A stretch of 64,000 nt of DNA from Cyanobacteria bacterium UBA6446 (GTDB lineage: Bacteria > Cyanobacteriota > Vampirovibrionia > Gastranaerophilales > Gastranaerophilaceae), in the NCBI GenBank assembly GCA_002438405.1, contig DJOE01000006.1, forward strand, positions 62,001 to 126,000, read 5' to 3'. The position numbers were made by a program, and so were the translations under genes. Shown piece after piece: positions 42,905 to 51,276 of the stretch. The notes beneath the pieces were generated by a model. The model saw only the letters and a program-made list of their open reading frames with translations. It searched no databases and had not been told where the DNA came from. Position 1 is the first letter of the stretch. Each line of letters starts with the position of its first letter.

Positions 42905-43110
42905 AATAATCTCCTTTTTTCTTATAAAGGTAGAAACTCACTCTCCTATATTTATAAGAAACTATTCAATTCTCCCAAATTCTGTCCCGAGGTGGATTAC
43001 AACCTTTTAAATTCCGGCTATAACAGCTACGGAGCAGCAAATGATTCACATACTACTTTCCTTAAATTGTCATGTATTATTCTACTATAAATTTTCTTTT
43101 CATGGAAGAA
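42905..43110 (-). promoter_or_regulatory. Long, probably structured leader of nrdDG
   Basis: About 180 bases separate a likely -10 region (around 43080-43095 on the minus strand) from nrdD. Next to the ribosome-binding site, TTCTTATAAA (plus 42951-42960 as its complement) and TTTATAAGAA (plus 42919-42928 as its complement) form a perfect 10-bp stem with a second inner stem. Further upstream are GC-rich patches unusual for this genome: GCTGCTCCGTAGCTG, AGCCGG and ACCTCGGGACAG. The whole has the look of a cis-regulatory RNA. No known riboswitch class fits. Confidence 0.5.
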
Positions 43111-43272
43111 TTATTAATAAAAATTAAATCTTTTGGTAACAAAAATTAAACCTTTTGATTGAGAATTTTTGACATAAAACTTAACAAATTGACAAAAGCT
43201 TTTCACAGTAACATTTTGACATATTTATAAAATTTTTGCTATATTTAGAAAAGGAAAAAACAGGAGATAGAA

Positions 43273-43686
43273 ATGAAGAAAATTATTTTAAGTTTGTTAA
43301 CAATTAGTATTATGAGCATGCCGGCAATTTGTTCCGAAGTTGAAACAACAAATATCCAAAATTCAACAATTCCGCAACAAACAGGAGTTCAAGCTCCCAA
43401 ATGGGAAGACTATGTTCCGGAAAAATATCAAAACCCAAGACAATTTAGAAAAGGAAAATCTATTGCAGAATTATCTGTCGGTATTTTATTAACAGAACTT
43501 ATTATAACATCTCCAATTGGAATTCCAATGATTGTCCACTCTACAACAAAATTAAAAAATCAAGGATATTATGAAAAGAAAATTAAATTTGAAGAAGGTC
43601 TAGAAAATGGTGCTAAAATAGAAAACCCTAAAGAACAACAATTATACTATTCAAATTTGTTAAAAGAATGTAAAATGATTAAATAA
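43273..43686 (+). CDS. Small exported/membrane protein, unknown
   Basis: A 137-residue protein with a signal peptide (MKKIILSLLTISIMSMPAICS). The mature part starts with a polar Thr/Gln region, then WEDYVPEKYQNPRQFRKG, and one hydrophobic segment (ELSVGILLTELIITSPIGIPMI, about residues 66-87) before a charged tail. It may sit in the inner membrane or be a short outer-membrane-associated protein. AGGAG precedes the ATG. It is convergent with the acyltransferase gene, 3 bases away. No family is recognised. Confidence 0.65.
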   Translation: MKKIILSLLTISIMSMPAICSEVETTNIQNSTIPQQTGVQAPKWEDYVPEKYQNPRQFRKGKSIAELSVGILLTELIITSPIGIPMIVHSTTKLKNQGYYEKKIKFEEGLENGAKIENPKEQQLYYSNLLKECKMIK

Positions 43687-43689
43687 TTT

Positions 43690-44625
43690 TTAATCTTCAA
43701 AAATGTTGTAAAAATGATAAAATTGATATGAATATTTCAATGTTGAATATTCTAAATATTCAACATATTTTTCTTTTAATTTTTCAAGTTTTTCTTTATT
43801 ACTTCCGGAATAATCAATATTTTCAAGAGAAACCTTATATTCATTGTTTTCTTTAGCACACAAAATATTGAAAATTTTACAATCCATAAGTAAAGCAAAT
43901 TTTAAAACACCTAAAGGTAAAGAAACCTTGTGATTTAACAATTTTGCAGAGTAGCTAATATCAGGACTTCCTGCAGAAATTCTATCTCCTGCCATAAAAA
44001 CAAATTCGCCTTTTTCAATTTTATCTTTTATTTTTATAGAAGTATCTATATTTATTTCTTCAACAGGAATGAGTTCAACATGTTCGTCTTTAATTGAAAG
44101 GCTATTGATAAACTCATTAAAAACTTCGCATTGAGATTGTTGTAAAAAGACATTTATTTTCACATTCGGAACATTTGTAATCTTCAAAAAAGCTCTCATC
44201 ATTTCAATACTTCCAATATGATTTGTAATAAAAAATGCTCCTTGTTTTTCATTAACTAAACCAGAAATAACATCTTTGCATTTAGAATCTGCAAATTTTA
44301 TATTCTTAAATTCACCAACATACGCAATCATCTTATCAACAAGAGAATTTGCATAAGATAAACTTTGTTTGAATGAGTTTAATAAAGAGGGTTTTAAAGA
44401 TTTATCTTCGGTGTATTCATATAGATATTTAAAATAAATATCAGAAGATTTTCTTATATCAGAGTTAGACATAAAAGTGAAAAAACAAACCCCAAAAGCA
44501 ATTAATCTAACAGGCAATTCGCCAAAATGTTTGTATATTTGCCAAGTCAAACGTAAACGTTTTACTCCTGCTGATTTTTCTTTAATATTATACCATTTTG
44601 TAATTCGACTATACTTTGATATCAT
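43690..44625 (-). CDS. LpxL/HtrB-like lysophospholipid acyltransferase
   Basis: A 311-residue protein of the lipid A-type late acyltransferase superfamily. It has a hydrophobic N-terminal segment (LPVRLIAFGVCFFTFM) and the catalytic HxxxxE in FFITNHIGSIEMM, with later VFMAGDRIS and SLPLGVLKFAL. In aryl-polyene loci such an enzyme is thought to help attach the polyene to a lipid or sugar-lipid. It is the last gene of the left arm and overlaps the methyltransferase stop by 4 bases. No glycosyltransferase domain is fused to it, unlike some known loci (recollection). Confidence 0.78.
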   Translation of the reverse strand: MISKYSRITKWYNIKEKSAGVKRLRLTWQIYKHFGELPVRLIAFGVCFFTFMSNSDIRKSSDIYFKYLYEYTEDKSLKPSLLNSFKQSLSYANSLVDKMIAYVGEFKNIKFADSKCKDVISGLVNEKQGAFFITNHIGSIEMMRAFLKITNVPNVKINVFLQQSQCEVFNEFINSLSIKDEHVELIPVEEINIDTSIKIKDKIEKGEFVFMAGDRISAGSPDISYSAKLLNHKVSLPLGVLKFALLMDCKIFNILCAKENNEYKVSLENIDYSGSNKEKLEKLKEKYVEYLEYSTLKYSYQFYHFYNIFED

Positions 44626-45689
44626 AAACTACATTCCAATAACGTATATTCATGAGTTCCAATATTTTCATAAATATTAGAAACTTCTAAACCTGCATCT
44701 TTAATAAGTTGAATCATTTCAGATTTTTTGTACATTTTACTGTTTCCATTTGCCATACAGGTAAAATACAAAGAAATTTGAATTAAAGACAACTTTGATG
44801 CTTCAAAAATTTGATTATCAGTAAACGGTTCTAAAATATAAACTTTAGTTCCGTTATCTGCTGATTTTTTAATATTTTCTAAAATCCTTTTTATTTGAGC
44901 TTTAGAAAAGCAATCTAAAAATTGACTCATCAAAACAGCACCGGAAATTTTAGGCAAATTTGGTTCTTCTTCAAGCATATTTACAGAATAAAATTTGCAT
45001 TTTTTAAGTTGGTCATTTTTACTCACAACTTCAATATTTGCTTTTAAATCAAGCATTGAAATATCAATATTCGGATTTTTAACAAGACAAACTTTCTCAA
45101 ACCCTCCAGTATTTCCTCCAATATCAAAAAGCTTTTCTGGGTGCTGAGATGCAATAATATCATAAACTTCTTCAAAGCAATTATCCGAATAATAGTTATC
45201 AAATTCATACCAACTTTTTTTAAATGTTTCTGACATTTCCGGCAGAAGCGGATATAAAGTATCACTATCTTTATAAAACTTTTTCAAACCCATTGGTTTT
45301 CCACAAAGAAAAGACTCTGTCATCTCACTTGCACCAAGATAACAACAATTTCTAATAAAATTAAAATTAACAATTGTCATTTGATCATACAAAAAGCTTT
45401 TACCCAGTTTTGTTACAGAAAACAAACCCTCTTTATTACAATCAACAATACCGAAAACTTGAGCAGACTCCAAAATAGTATTAATAGCATACTCTGACAA
45501 TTTTAAGTTCTCCATAATTGAATTTGATGAAATTGGCTTTTCATCTATCAATTTCAAAATACCCAAGTCTAACATTGTTCCAATTGTTTGAAAAATCATT
45601 GGAGAAAATATTAACTTTTGAGCATCAGCTAGTGCTTCTATTGCAGAATATCCTCTGTTTTTACGTCTATATTTTGATTTTTTATTCAT
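44622..45689 (-). CDS. SAM-dependent O-methyltransferase (COMT-like)
   Basis: A 355-residue protein with an N-terminal winged-helix dimerisation domain (IGTMLDLGILKLIDEKPISSNSI region) and a C-terminal class I Rossmann methyltransferase domain. SAM motif I is LFDIGGNTGGF, followed by ISMLDLKANIEVV, and a motif near VLMSQFLDCFSK corresponds to the catalytic helix. It most likely methylates a phenol-type hydroxyl of the polyene head or its precursor. The ATG at 45689 has no ribosome-binding site; a CATGTTAAAAT extended -10 ends 6 bases before it, so the transcript is probably leaderless. This promoter may separate this gene and the acyltransferase from the rest of the arm. Confidence 0.78.
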   Translation of the reverse strand: MNKKSKYRRKNRGYSAIEALADAQKLIFSPMIFQTIGTMLDLGILKLIDEKPISSNSIMENLKLSEYAINTILESAQVFGIVDCNKEGLFSVTKLGKSFLYDQMTIVNFNFIRNCCYLGASEMTESFLCGKPMGLKKFYKDSDTLYPLLPEMSETFKKSWYEFDNYYSDNCFEEVYDIIASQHPEKLFDIGGNTGGFEKVCLVKNPNIDISMLDLKANIEVVSKNDQLKKCKFYSVNMLEEEPNLPKISGAVLMSQFLDCFSKAQIKRILENIKKSADNGTKVYILEPFTDNQIFEASKLSLIQISLYFTCMANGNSKMYKKSEMIQLIKDAGLEVSNIYENIGTHEYTLLECSL

Positions 45690-45706
45690 AAAAAGATTTT
45701 AACATG
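45690..45706 (-). promoter_or_regulatory. Leaderless promoter of the methyltransferase gene
   Basis: On the minus strand CATGTTAAAAT ends at 45696, six bases before the ATG at 45689. There is no purine-rich ribosome-binding site between. A start at the A of ATG is expected. Confidence 0.5.
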
Positions 45707-45728
45707 AAAGATGTATTTTTGGTTTTAT

Positions 45729-47852
45729 TTATTTTTTAAGAAAAAACGCAAGCCCTAAAAGATAAGATGTTAATAACCCTATTGCAAGGATTATTCCCAT
45801 TGAGCTTATCAATTTGAAACCTGTAAATGCAAGTAAAGTGAATGATATAAATGTTGAAATGAATGAGATAAAGACTGCGTCTTTTGATTCCTTTCCTCCA
45901 TTTGCCATAAATATTGAATAATCTAAACTAAAACCAAGAATTAAAAATATTGATAAAATATGAAAAATATTAATTTGCAGACCAATTAAAGAGGTAAATC
46001 CAATCGCAAAAATTGAAGCTATTAGTGGTGCAGAGATTATTTTTGCAGCCTTTAGCGGTTTATAACAAATTGAAAGTAAAATAAAATAAATTAAAAATAT
46101 AAATGGCAAAATTTTCACAAATTTGATTCTTATAGACATCATTATTTGAGAAATATTATCTACTAATTTTATTTGATTTGTGTTTTTTCCTAAAGTTAAA
46201 GGCTTATATTTTCCAAAAACAATCATATAAGAAGTTTTTTTATCCAACATAAAATTCTTCAATATATCATTATTATTTTTAGTAAAATCTTGAACATCAT
46301 TTTTTAAGCTTGCTTTTTTTAGAGAATTTCGAGTGTTCAAATCAAGAAAATTTGCATACTTATTTAAATTATTTTGATATAAATCTCTAACCATTTGTCT
46401 ATTTTCATTTTGACGTTTGGTAGATGGCAAAAATTGAGCTAAAGAAAAATATAAAATCCCATCATTATTGAGTTTATCCCCAATAACCTCTTCTTGTTCA
46501 ATGATTTTATTTACAGAATTTCCTTTTATTGTGATAAACGTTATTTCTGGCATTTTGAAAACTTTATTATTCAATATTTCAGCCTGCAATAATTTTTTTT
46601 GCGGAGTGTATAAAGTTCTAATATCATCACTCATTTTGAGTTTACAAAAACCAATTATTGAAACAATCACAATCATCAAAACTAAAACATTTTTATATTT
46701 TGAAATATCCGGAAGTTTGATATCTCCTGTTGTTTTAGGATAAAAATTCTTTAACATTGGGAGAATTAAAATTACAAACAAATACACCCCAACAAGTCCA
46801 AATGCGGTATAAATTCCGATTTGTTTAAGAAGTTCAACTCCACTAAATAATAAAAGCAGAAAAGCTACAACCGTCGTCAACATTGAAACAGTAAGGCTTT
46901 TTATTATATTTATATTTTTTAATTCAGAAATAATATAATGAAAAGAATAATCCAAACTTATACCAATCAATGACGTTGCAAAAACAATCGTCAAAACATG
47001 TATTTGCCCCAAAATAGCAATTGTTGCTAAATAGCCAACAATTAAACCAAAACTTATACTTAACAAAATCGGAATAAATATCTCCAAAGAATTAAAATAT
47101 TTTTTGCAAATAAACATTATTGCCAAAAATGAAATTATACAAATAATATTTATTTCAAACGAAGATTTGTGACTAGTTACAAAAGTATGAATAGGAGTTC
47201 CGGTCAAATATACTTTAGCATTTTCTTTTTTGTTACATTTTTGTTGGAATTTTATTAAAGTTTTTAAATCTTTATTTGCAGTTTTGGGATTTGTAATATT
47301 TAGAGAAATTTTTGAATAATATTTTCCATTAAATTCTTTTGTACTGTTAAAAGTGTCAAAATAAGGATTTTGCAAACTCAAAACATAATCTGTCGCAAAC
47401 AAATATGGATCTTTATCGGGAGTCTGAATAAAAAATCCCATAGGATTGTAGAGTTGTTCAAGGCTAATTTGAGAAAGTTCTTTATAGTTCTTGTTTTTTA
47501 ACAATTGGCGTCTTTTGTAAGAAATAAAATTATTTGGATATTTACTATAAATTTCAAGTAATTTATCAGAACTAAAACTATCTTTTTTAATATTCGTTTT
47601 ATTTAAAAGATTGAATAATTTTTCTTTAGTATTTTCAACTTCCTCAACCTCTTGAGATTCAATAATAACATTCAATGTAGATGATGAAATGTCAGAAAGT
47701 TCAATAAGTTGCTTTTGCAATTCATTTTTAGGGTTTAAAAAACCTGACAAAATTCCGGTTTCAACAGGTTGCATTCTCAAAAAAGCAAAAACTGTTAAAA
47801 AAATAAAACCAACCATTAATAATATTCTGAATATATTTTCTTTTTTTATCAT
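45729..47852 (-). CDS. MMPL/RND-family lipid exporter of the aryl-polyene locus
   Basis: A 707-residue inner-membrane protein with about 12 membrane segments in two related halves. The paired RND/MMPL Asp-Tyr motifs are visible: LIGISLDYSFHY in the first half and LILGFSLDYSIFM in the second. Large periplasmic loops follow the first helix of each half. MMPL proteins move lipids or lipid-linked products out of the inner membrane; here the cargo is probably the polyene lipid, handed to the LolA-like protein encoded next to it. It overlaps the LolA-like gene by 4 bases. Confidence 0.85.
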   Translation of the reverse strand: MIKKENIFRILLMVGFIFLTVFAFLRMQPVETGILSGFLNPKNELQKQLIELSDISSSTLNVIIESQEVEEVENTKEKLFNLLNKTNIKKDSFSSDKLLEIYSKYPNNFISYKRRQLLKNKNYKELSQISLEQLYNPMGFFIQTPDKDPYLFATDYVLSLQNPYFDTFNSTKEFNGKYYSKISLNITNPKTANKDLKTLIKFQQKCNKKENAKVYLTGTPIHTFVTSHKSSFEINIICIISFLAIMFICKKYFNSLEIFIPILLSISFGLIVGYLATIAILGQIHVLTIVFATSLIGISLDYSFHYIISELKNINIIKSLTVSMLTTVVAFLLLLFSGVELLKQIGIYTAFGLVGVYLFVILILPMLKNFYPKTTGDIKLPDISKYKNVLVLMIVIVSIIGFCKLKMSDDIRTLYTPQKKLLQAEILNNKVFKMPEITFITIKGNSVNKIIEQEEVIGDKLNNDGILYFSLAQFLPSTKRQNENRQMVRDLYQNNLNKYANFLDLNTRNSLKKASLKNDVQDFTKNNNDILKNFMLDKKTSYMIVFGKYKPLTLGKNTNQIKLVDNISQIMMSIRIKFVKILPFIFLIYFILLSICYKPLKAAKIISAPLIASIFAIGFTSLIGLQINIFHILSIFLILGFSLDYSIFMANGGKESKDAVFISFISTFISFTLLAFTGFKLISSMGIILAIGLLTSYLLGLAFFLKK

Positions 47853-48367
47853 TTGCTAAACCATATTGTAGTTTTTGTGGAATTTGTTGTCTTGATAATC
47901 ATTTGTGTTATATAAGATTTTCCGTGAATTTCAACAGAAGCAAGATATTTTGCAGCAGGTTGATTTTTCTTTGGAATTAAGCCCAACTGCCATTCATCTT
48001 TATTCTTAGTGAAATAAAAATTAAAAACTCGTTCTATTTTAGAATAAGATTTATTAGAAATTGCATTCACAATTTCGTTAACTTGACGATATTCAGTTGT
48101 ATTGTATGAAGTTGTTGAATGAAGAGGATATGTCGTATTAAAAACAACGCCCTTATTCTTGATAAATCTAAAATCTCCTGAAGATTTGATATTCACTGTC
48201 GAATTAGGAATAGATTTTTCTTGTTTAAAATTACAATTAATGCTATTTAATTCAGGCATTTGTGGAATAATCACGGACAATTTTTGCGGGTGACTAAATA
48301 CATCAGCACATGCCGGTAAGTTAATCAAAAATATTGTAAATATCAAAACTAAAAACTTTTTAAACAA
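47849..48367 (-). CDS. LolA-like lipid/lipoprotein carrier
   Basis: A 172-residue exported protein (signal MFKKFLVLIFTIFLINLPACA) with the beta-rich pattern of LolA: LNSINCNFKQEKSI, then SSGDFRFIKNKGVVFNTTYP and YLASVEIHGKSYITQMIIKT. LolA-type proteins carry hydrophobic cargo through the periplasm. Its link to an MMPL exporter is a hallmark of aryl-polyene loci. The start is TTG at 48367, with GGAGG six bases upstream; it overlaps the thioesterase gene by 8 bases. Confidence 0.8.
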   Translation of the reverse strand: MFKKFLVLIFTIFLINLPACADVFSHPQKLSVIIPQMPELNSINCNFKQEKSIPNSTVNIKSSGDFRFIKNKGVVFNTTYPLHSTTSYNTTEYRQVNEIVNAISNKSYSKIERVFNFYFTKNKDEWQLGLIPKKNQPAAKYLASVEIHGKSYITQMIIKTTNSTKTTIWFSK

Positions 48368-48776
48368 TTTTTCCCTCCAAACATTTTTTTAATTTTTGAG
48401 GTGCTGTGTATAAAGTTTCACCGGTATCAACAGTTATACAAATTTGAAGAGAAGATGCTTTGAATATTTTTTCACCTGTTTTTGTATTTGTTATTGTATA
48501 TTTGATAATTATTGCCGGTTCAAGTTCTTCTAAAGAACATTTAACATTCAAAACATCATGCAACTTTGCAGGAGCGATATATTTCAAATCCATTTTTGCA
48601 ATCGGGTACATCACATTATTTGCGTGCATTGTCATATAGCCAAAGCCCAATTTTTCAAACATTTCACCTCTTGCAAGTTCCAAAAATTTTAAATAATTTC
48701 CGTGCCAAACAATATTCATTGGATCTAAATCAGAAAATGCAACTGTTACAGTACTATTTGATTCAAATAAACTCAT
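48360..48776 (-). CDS. Hotdog thioesterase (4HBT/YbgC type)
   Basis: A 138-residue single hotdog domain. The catalytic region is FSDLDPMNIVWHGNYLKFLE with Asp16, Asp18 and His25, the pattern of 4-hydroxybenzoyl-CoA/YbgC thioesterases. It would release the acyl or polyene chain from a carrier protein or coenzyme A. In the E. coli aryl-polyene locus ApeK is a thioesterase of comparable role (recollection). It overlaps the ligase-dehydratase gene by 4 bases. Confidence 0.85.
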   Translation of the reverse strand: MSLFESNSTVTVAFSDLDPMNIVWHGNYLKFLELARGEMFEKLGFGYMTMHANNVMYPIAKMDLKYIAPAKLHDVLNVKCSLEELEPAIIIKYTITNTKTGEKIFKASSLQICITVDTGETLYTAPQKLKKCLEGKIV

Positions 48777-50347
48777 GCTTTAGTTACCTCACTCAATGTT
48801 TTTACAGGTAAAATTCCAGATGAATATCCGCAATTCTCATCAACATATTTATAACTTATTCCGTTTTTAACTTGTTCTAATTCTAGTTTCAAAACTTTAT
48901 CAGGTTGGATTATATTAGTGAATTTTATTTTTCGATATTGCCCTGAAACACAATCTACACCAAAAAATCTTCGAGCAAAATATTGTGCATAAAATAGTTG
49001 TACAACCCCAGGAACAATATGAAATCCGTTAAAATGTCCTTTAAAGAAATTACAATTGCTATAAAAATATAATGAAACAGTAAATTTACCATCTTCAAAA
49101 ATTTTGTCAACCACAACAGGAAAAGATAAATTCAAATTAAATAGATAATCAGTTTCTTTTTTATCAATTTTACCATTAACTGTATGAGGAATGTCATCAA
49201 TAAATTTCCATTTTTGCGGAACAATTTCATATTTTGTTTTGACTATAGATTTCAGTTTTTTTATAAGTTTTACAATATTATTTTTATACAAATAATCTAA
49301 ACCGGCTTGATTTAACACCGCAAGACAAGCCAATTTTTCATCTATTTTTATAACATAAGCATCTTTCAAAAACTTACAAGAACTCAAAATCTTTTCAATC
49401 TCAACCGCAGAAATCCTTTTTTCTTGAATTTTGTAAATCCTATCTGTTCTACCTTTTACAAGAATGTCATCATTATGAAATTTTTCTATTTTATCCATTA
49501 CTTTTACAAAAGAAGTTAAAGAAAAATTAGTTTTAACCATTGCAAAATTCTCACCGCAATCCAGTTCAACACCTTTAAAAATATGAAATCTCTCATCAAA
49601 AGAATTTCTATATGCAACAACACCGGTTTCTGTACTTCCATAAATTTCTATCACATTAGATGCAATTTCTTTTGCGAATTTGAAAACATTTTCTTTGAGT
49701 TCAGCACCTGCCGTAATCAACACTTGTGGATTTTTAACAGGATAATTTTGATATTTCGCCATTTTTACAATGAAAGATGGTGTTGAAATCAGGCATGAAT
49801 TTTCGACATTGATATTCTCAGGAACTGCAACCGTTGTTGTATTTATGACATTTTCACTATTTAACGGCAACATCAAGTGGAATGTAAATCCAAACAAATG
49901 GTTCATTGTTGTTGTCGAAATAAACTCTTTATTTTTTAGTAAGGTTGGAAATTGATTTTTCAATGCTTCAGATTCAGAGAACAAATTTTCCAAAGATTTT
50001 TGTACAATCTTTTTTTCTCCCGTTGTGCCGGAAGTTTGAAAATTGATAATAATTTCTTTTGGATTTAACTCGATAAAACCTTTGAAATTATGACTATCAA
50101 TAATTTTTTCACTCTTTATTTCATCAATAAAAATATTTTTATTTGTAAAAATTTCAGCTAAAAAATTTATCACAAATGCAAAATTATCAAAATCTTTTGA
50201 AGTAGAATTTAAAATTAATTTGTTTTGAATTCTTTCAGATACTAAATCTTTAACTTTTTTTACAGAATAATTTTTGTCACTCTTTTTGAGAATGATTTTT
50301 TCGTCAAATTTATCTGTATAAAAATATTCTAAAAAATTAGCAATCAT
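48773..50347 (-). CDS. Acyl/aryl-ACP ligase fused to ApeI-type dehydratase
   Basis: A 524-residue two-domain protein. The N-terminal AMP-forming ligase (about 1-400) has the nucleotide loop TSGTTG at 105-110, YGSTETG at 236-242, KGRTDRIYKI at 298-307 and the catalytic Lys393 in TVNGKIDKKE. The C-terminal hotdog dehydratase domain (about 410-515) has FKGHFNGFHIVPGVVQLFYAQ with His438 and QYRKIKF. It would load the starter on a carrier protein and help dehydrate beta-hydroxyacyl intermediates. In E. coli these activities are separate ApeH and ApeI proteins (recollection). It overlaps the neighbouring membrane-protein gene by 11 bases. Confidence 0.85.
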   Translation of the reverse strand: MIANFLEYFYTDKFDEKIILKKSDKNYSVKKVKDLVSERIQNKLILNSTSKDFDNFAFVINFLAEIFTNKNIFIDEIKSEKIIDSHNFKGFIELNPKEIIINFQTSGTTGEKKIVQKSLENLFSESEALKNQFPTLLKNKEFISTTTMNHLFGFTFHLMLPLNSENVINTTTVAVPENINVENSCLISTPSFIVKMAKYQNYPVKNPQVLITAGAELKENVFKFAKEIASNVIEIYGSTETGVVAYRNSFDERFHIFKGVELDCGENFAMVKTNFSLTSFVKVMDKIEKFHNDDILVKGRTDRIYKIQEKRISAVEIEKILSSCKFLKDAYVIKIDEKLACLAVLNQAGLDYLYKNNIVKLIKKLKSIVKTKYEIVPQKWKFIDDIPHTVNGKIDKKETDYLFNLNLSFPVVVDKIFEDGKFTVSLYFYSNCNFFKGHFNGFHIVPGVVQLFYAQYFARRFFGVDCVSGQYRKIKFTNIIQPDKVLKLELEQVKNGISYKYVDENCGYSSGILPVKTLSEVTKA

Positions 50348-50750
50348 ACTTCCTCTTGAATCTTATTCTTACAATATATTCTATCGCAAAAAAGCTCCCA
50401 ACAAGCAAATATGAAATACAACCATTATATAATGCCCAAACCTTTTCAGACATGAAAACAGTCGCAAGTGATACTAACGTATTCAAAAAAGTAAATCCTG
50501 CCCAGATATAAGTTAATTTTCTTGTATAATCAAGAGCTTTTGGTTTTATATCCGGTTCCATAAGTTTGGCAAATTTTTGTATAACTGTTTCTTTTCTAAA
50601 TGACGAAATAAAAAATAACAAAAACAACAAAAAATTAACCAAAACAGGATAAAATTTCACAAAGCCCCACTTTGTATAATAAAAAATACAAATAACAACA
50701 AGCATTGTACAAATTGAAAATATTACATGCAAAAATTTATTTTTATTCAT
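50337..50750 (-). CDS. Small four-helix membrane protein of the aryl-polyene locus
   Basis: A 137-residue protein with four hydrophobic segments (ICTMLVVICIFYY, PVLVNFLLFLLFFI, TYIWAGFTFLNTLVSL and CISYLLVGSFFAIEYIV) and a basic tail. A similar small membrane protein accompanies aryl-polyene loci in Proteobacteria, where its role is unclear. It may anchor the synthase complex to the inner membrane. It overlaps the ApeF-type gene by 8 bases and the ligase gene by 11. Confidence 0.75.
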   Translation of the reverse strand: MNKNKFLHVIFSICTMLVVICIFYYTKWGFVKFYPVLVNFLLFLLFFISSFRKETVIQKFAKLMEPDIKPKALDYTRKLTYIWAGFTFLNTLVSLATVFMSEKVWALYNGCISYLLVGSFFAIEYIVRIRFKRKYDC

Positions 50751-51006
50751 TGCTATTCATTAAATTCCAAACTGCATTAACAACATCGTCAATTGTTTGA
50801 ATTTTTTTAAATTCTTCTGGTGGAAGTTTTTTGTCTGTATAACGTTGCATTCTAACCGCAATATCAACAGCATCAATACTATCTAAATCCAAATCAGTAA
50901 AAAGATTAGAACTTCCTTTGATACTGGTTTCTGGAATTTCTAAATCTTCAACTAAAATTGTTTTCAACTCTTTAAATATATCTTCTTTAGTAATATTACT
51001 TGTCAT
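50743..51006 (-). CDS. apeF: Acyl carrier protein (ApeF-like)
   Basis: An 87-residue acidic carrier protein. The phosphopantetheine Ser is Ser43 in DLDLDSIDAVDIAVRMQ. It is one of two carrier proteins in tandem, as in aryl-polyene synthases, where one takes the starter and the other may carry the growing chain. It overlaps the first carrier gene by 11 bases. The phosphopantetheinyl transferase at 8.6-9.2 kb is a candidate activator. Confidence 0.9.
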   Translation of the reverse strand: MTSNITKEDIFKELKTILVEDLEIPETSIKGSSNLFTDLDLDSIDAVDIAVRMQRYTDKKLPPEEFKKIQTIDDVVNAVWNLMNSNE

Positions 51007-51256
51007 TTCTGTTTTCCCTCACAAACTCAGATAGAGAATTTATTGAAGTAAAATGTCTTTTATTTTCTTCTTTATTATTATCCATAGTAATATTATATTT
51101 TTTCTTTAATGCCATACCAAGTTCTAAGGCATCAATTGAATCTAAACCCAATCCGTCAATAAATAAAGGTTCATCATCAACAATATCATCTGGAGTAATT
51201 TCGTCCAAATCCAATGTTTCAATAATTAAATTTTTTAGCTCTTCTTTTAATTCCAT
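50996..51256 (-). CDS. apeE: Acyl carrier protein (ApeE-like)
   Basis: An 86-residue acidic carrier protein with the modification site Ser40 in GLGLDSIDALELGMALKK. It precedes the second carrier protein and shares little sequence with it outside the site. The ATG at 51256 lacks a ribosome-binding site; an extended -10 (TATGCTATTAT) ends six bases upstream, so an internal leaderless promoter probably adds transcription for the carrier proteins and everything after them. Confidence 0.9.
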   Translation of the reverse strand: MELKEELKNLIIETLDLDEITPDDIVDDEPLFIDGLGLDSIDALELGMALKKKYNITMDNNKEENKRHFTSINSLSEFVRENRNDK

Positions 51257-51273
51257 AACAGTATAATAGCATA
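51257..51273 (-). promoter_or_regulatory. Internal leaderless promoter before apeE
   Basis: On the minus strand TATGCTATTAT ends at 51263 and is followed by six bases and the ATG at 51256. No ribosome-binding site is present. Confidence 0.5.
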
Positions 51274-51276
51274 AAT

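Noticed and set aside
42899..43090. 63-codon plus-strand frame over the nrdD leader
   Set aside because: No ribosome-binding site, and it covers the nrdD leader and promoter on the opposite strand.
42905..43110. Cobalamin, SAM, TPP, glutamine or other known riboswitch before nrdD
   Set aside because: None of the conserved boxes I know for these classes is present in the right order; only a generic structured leader can be claimed.
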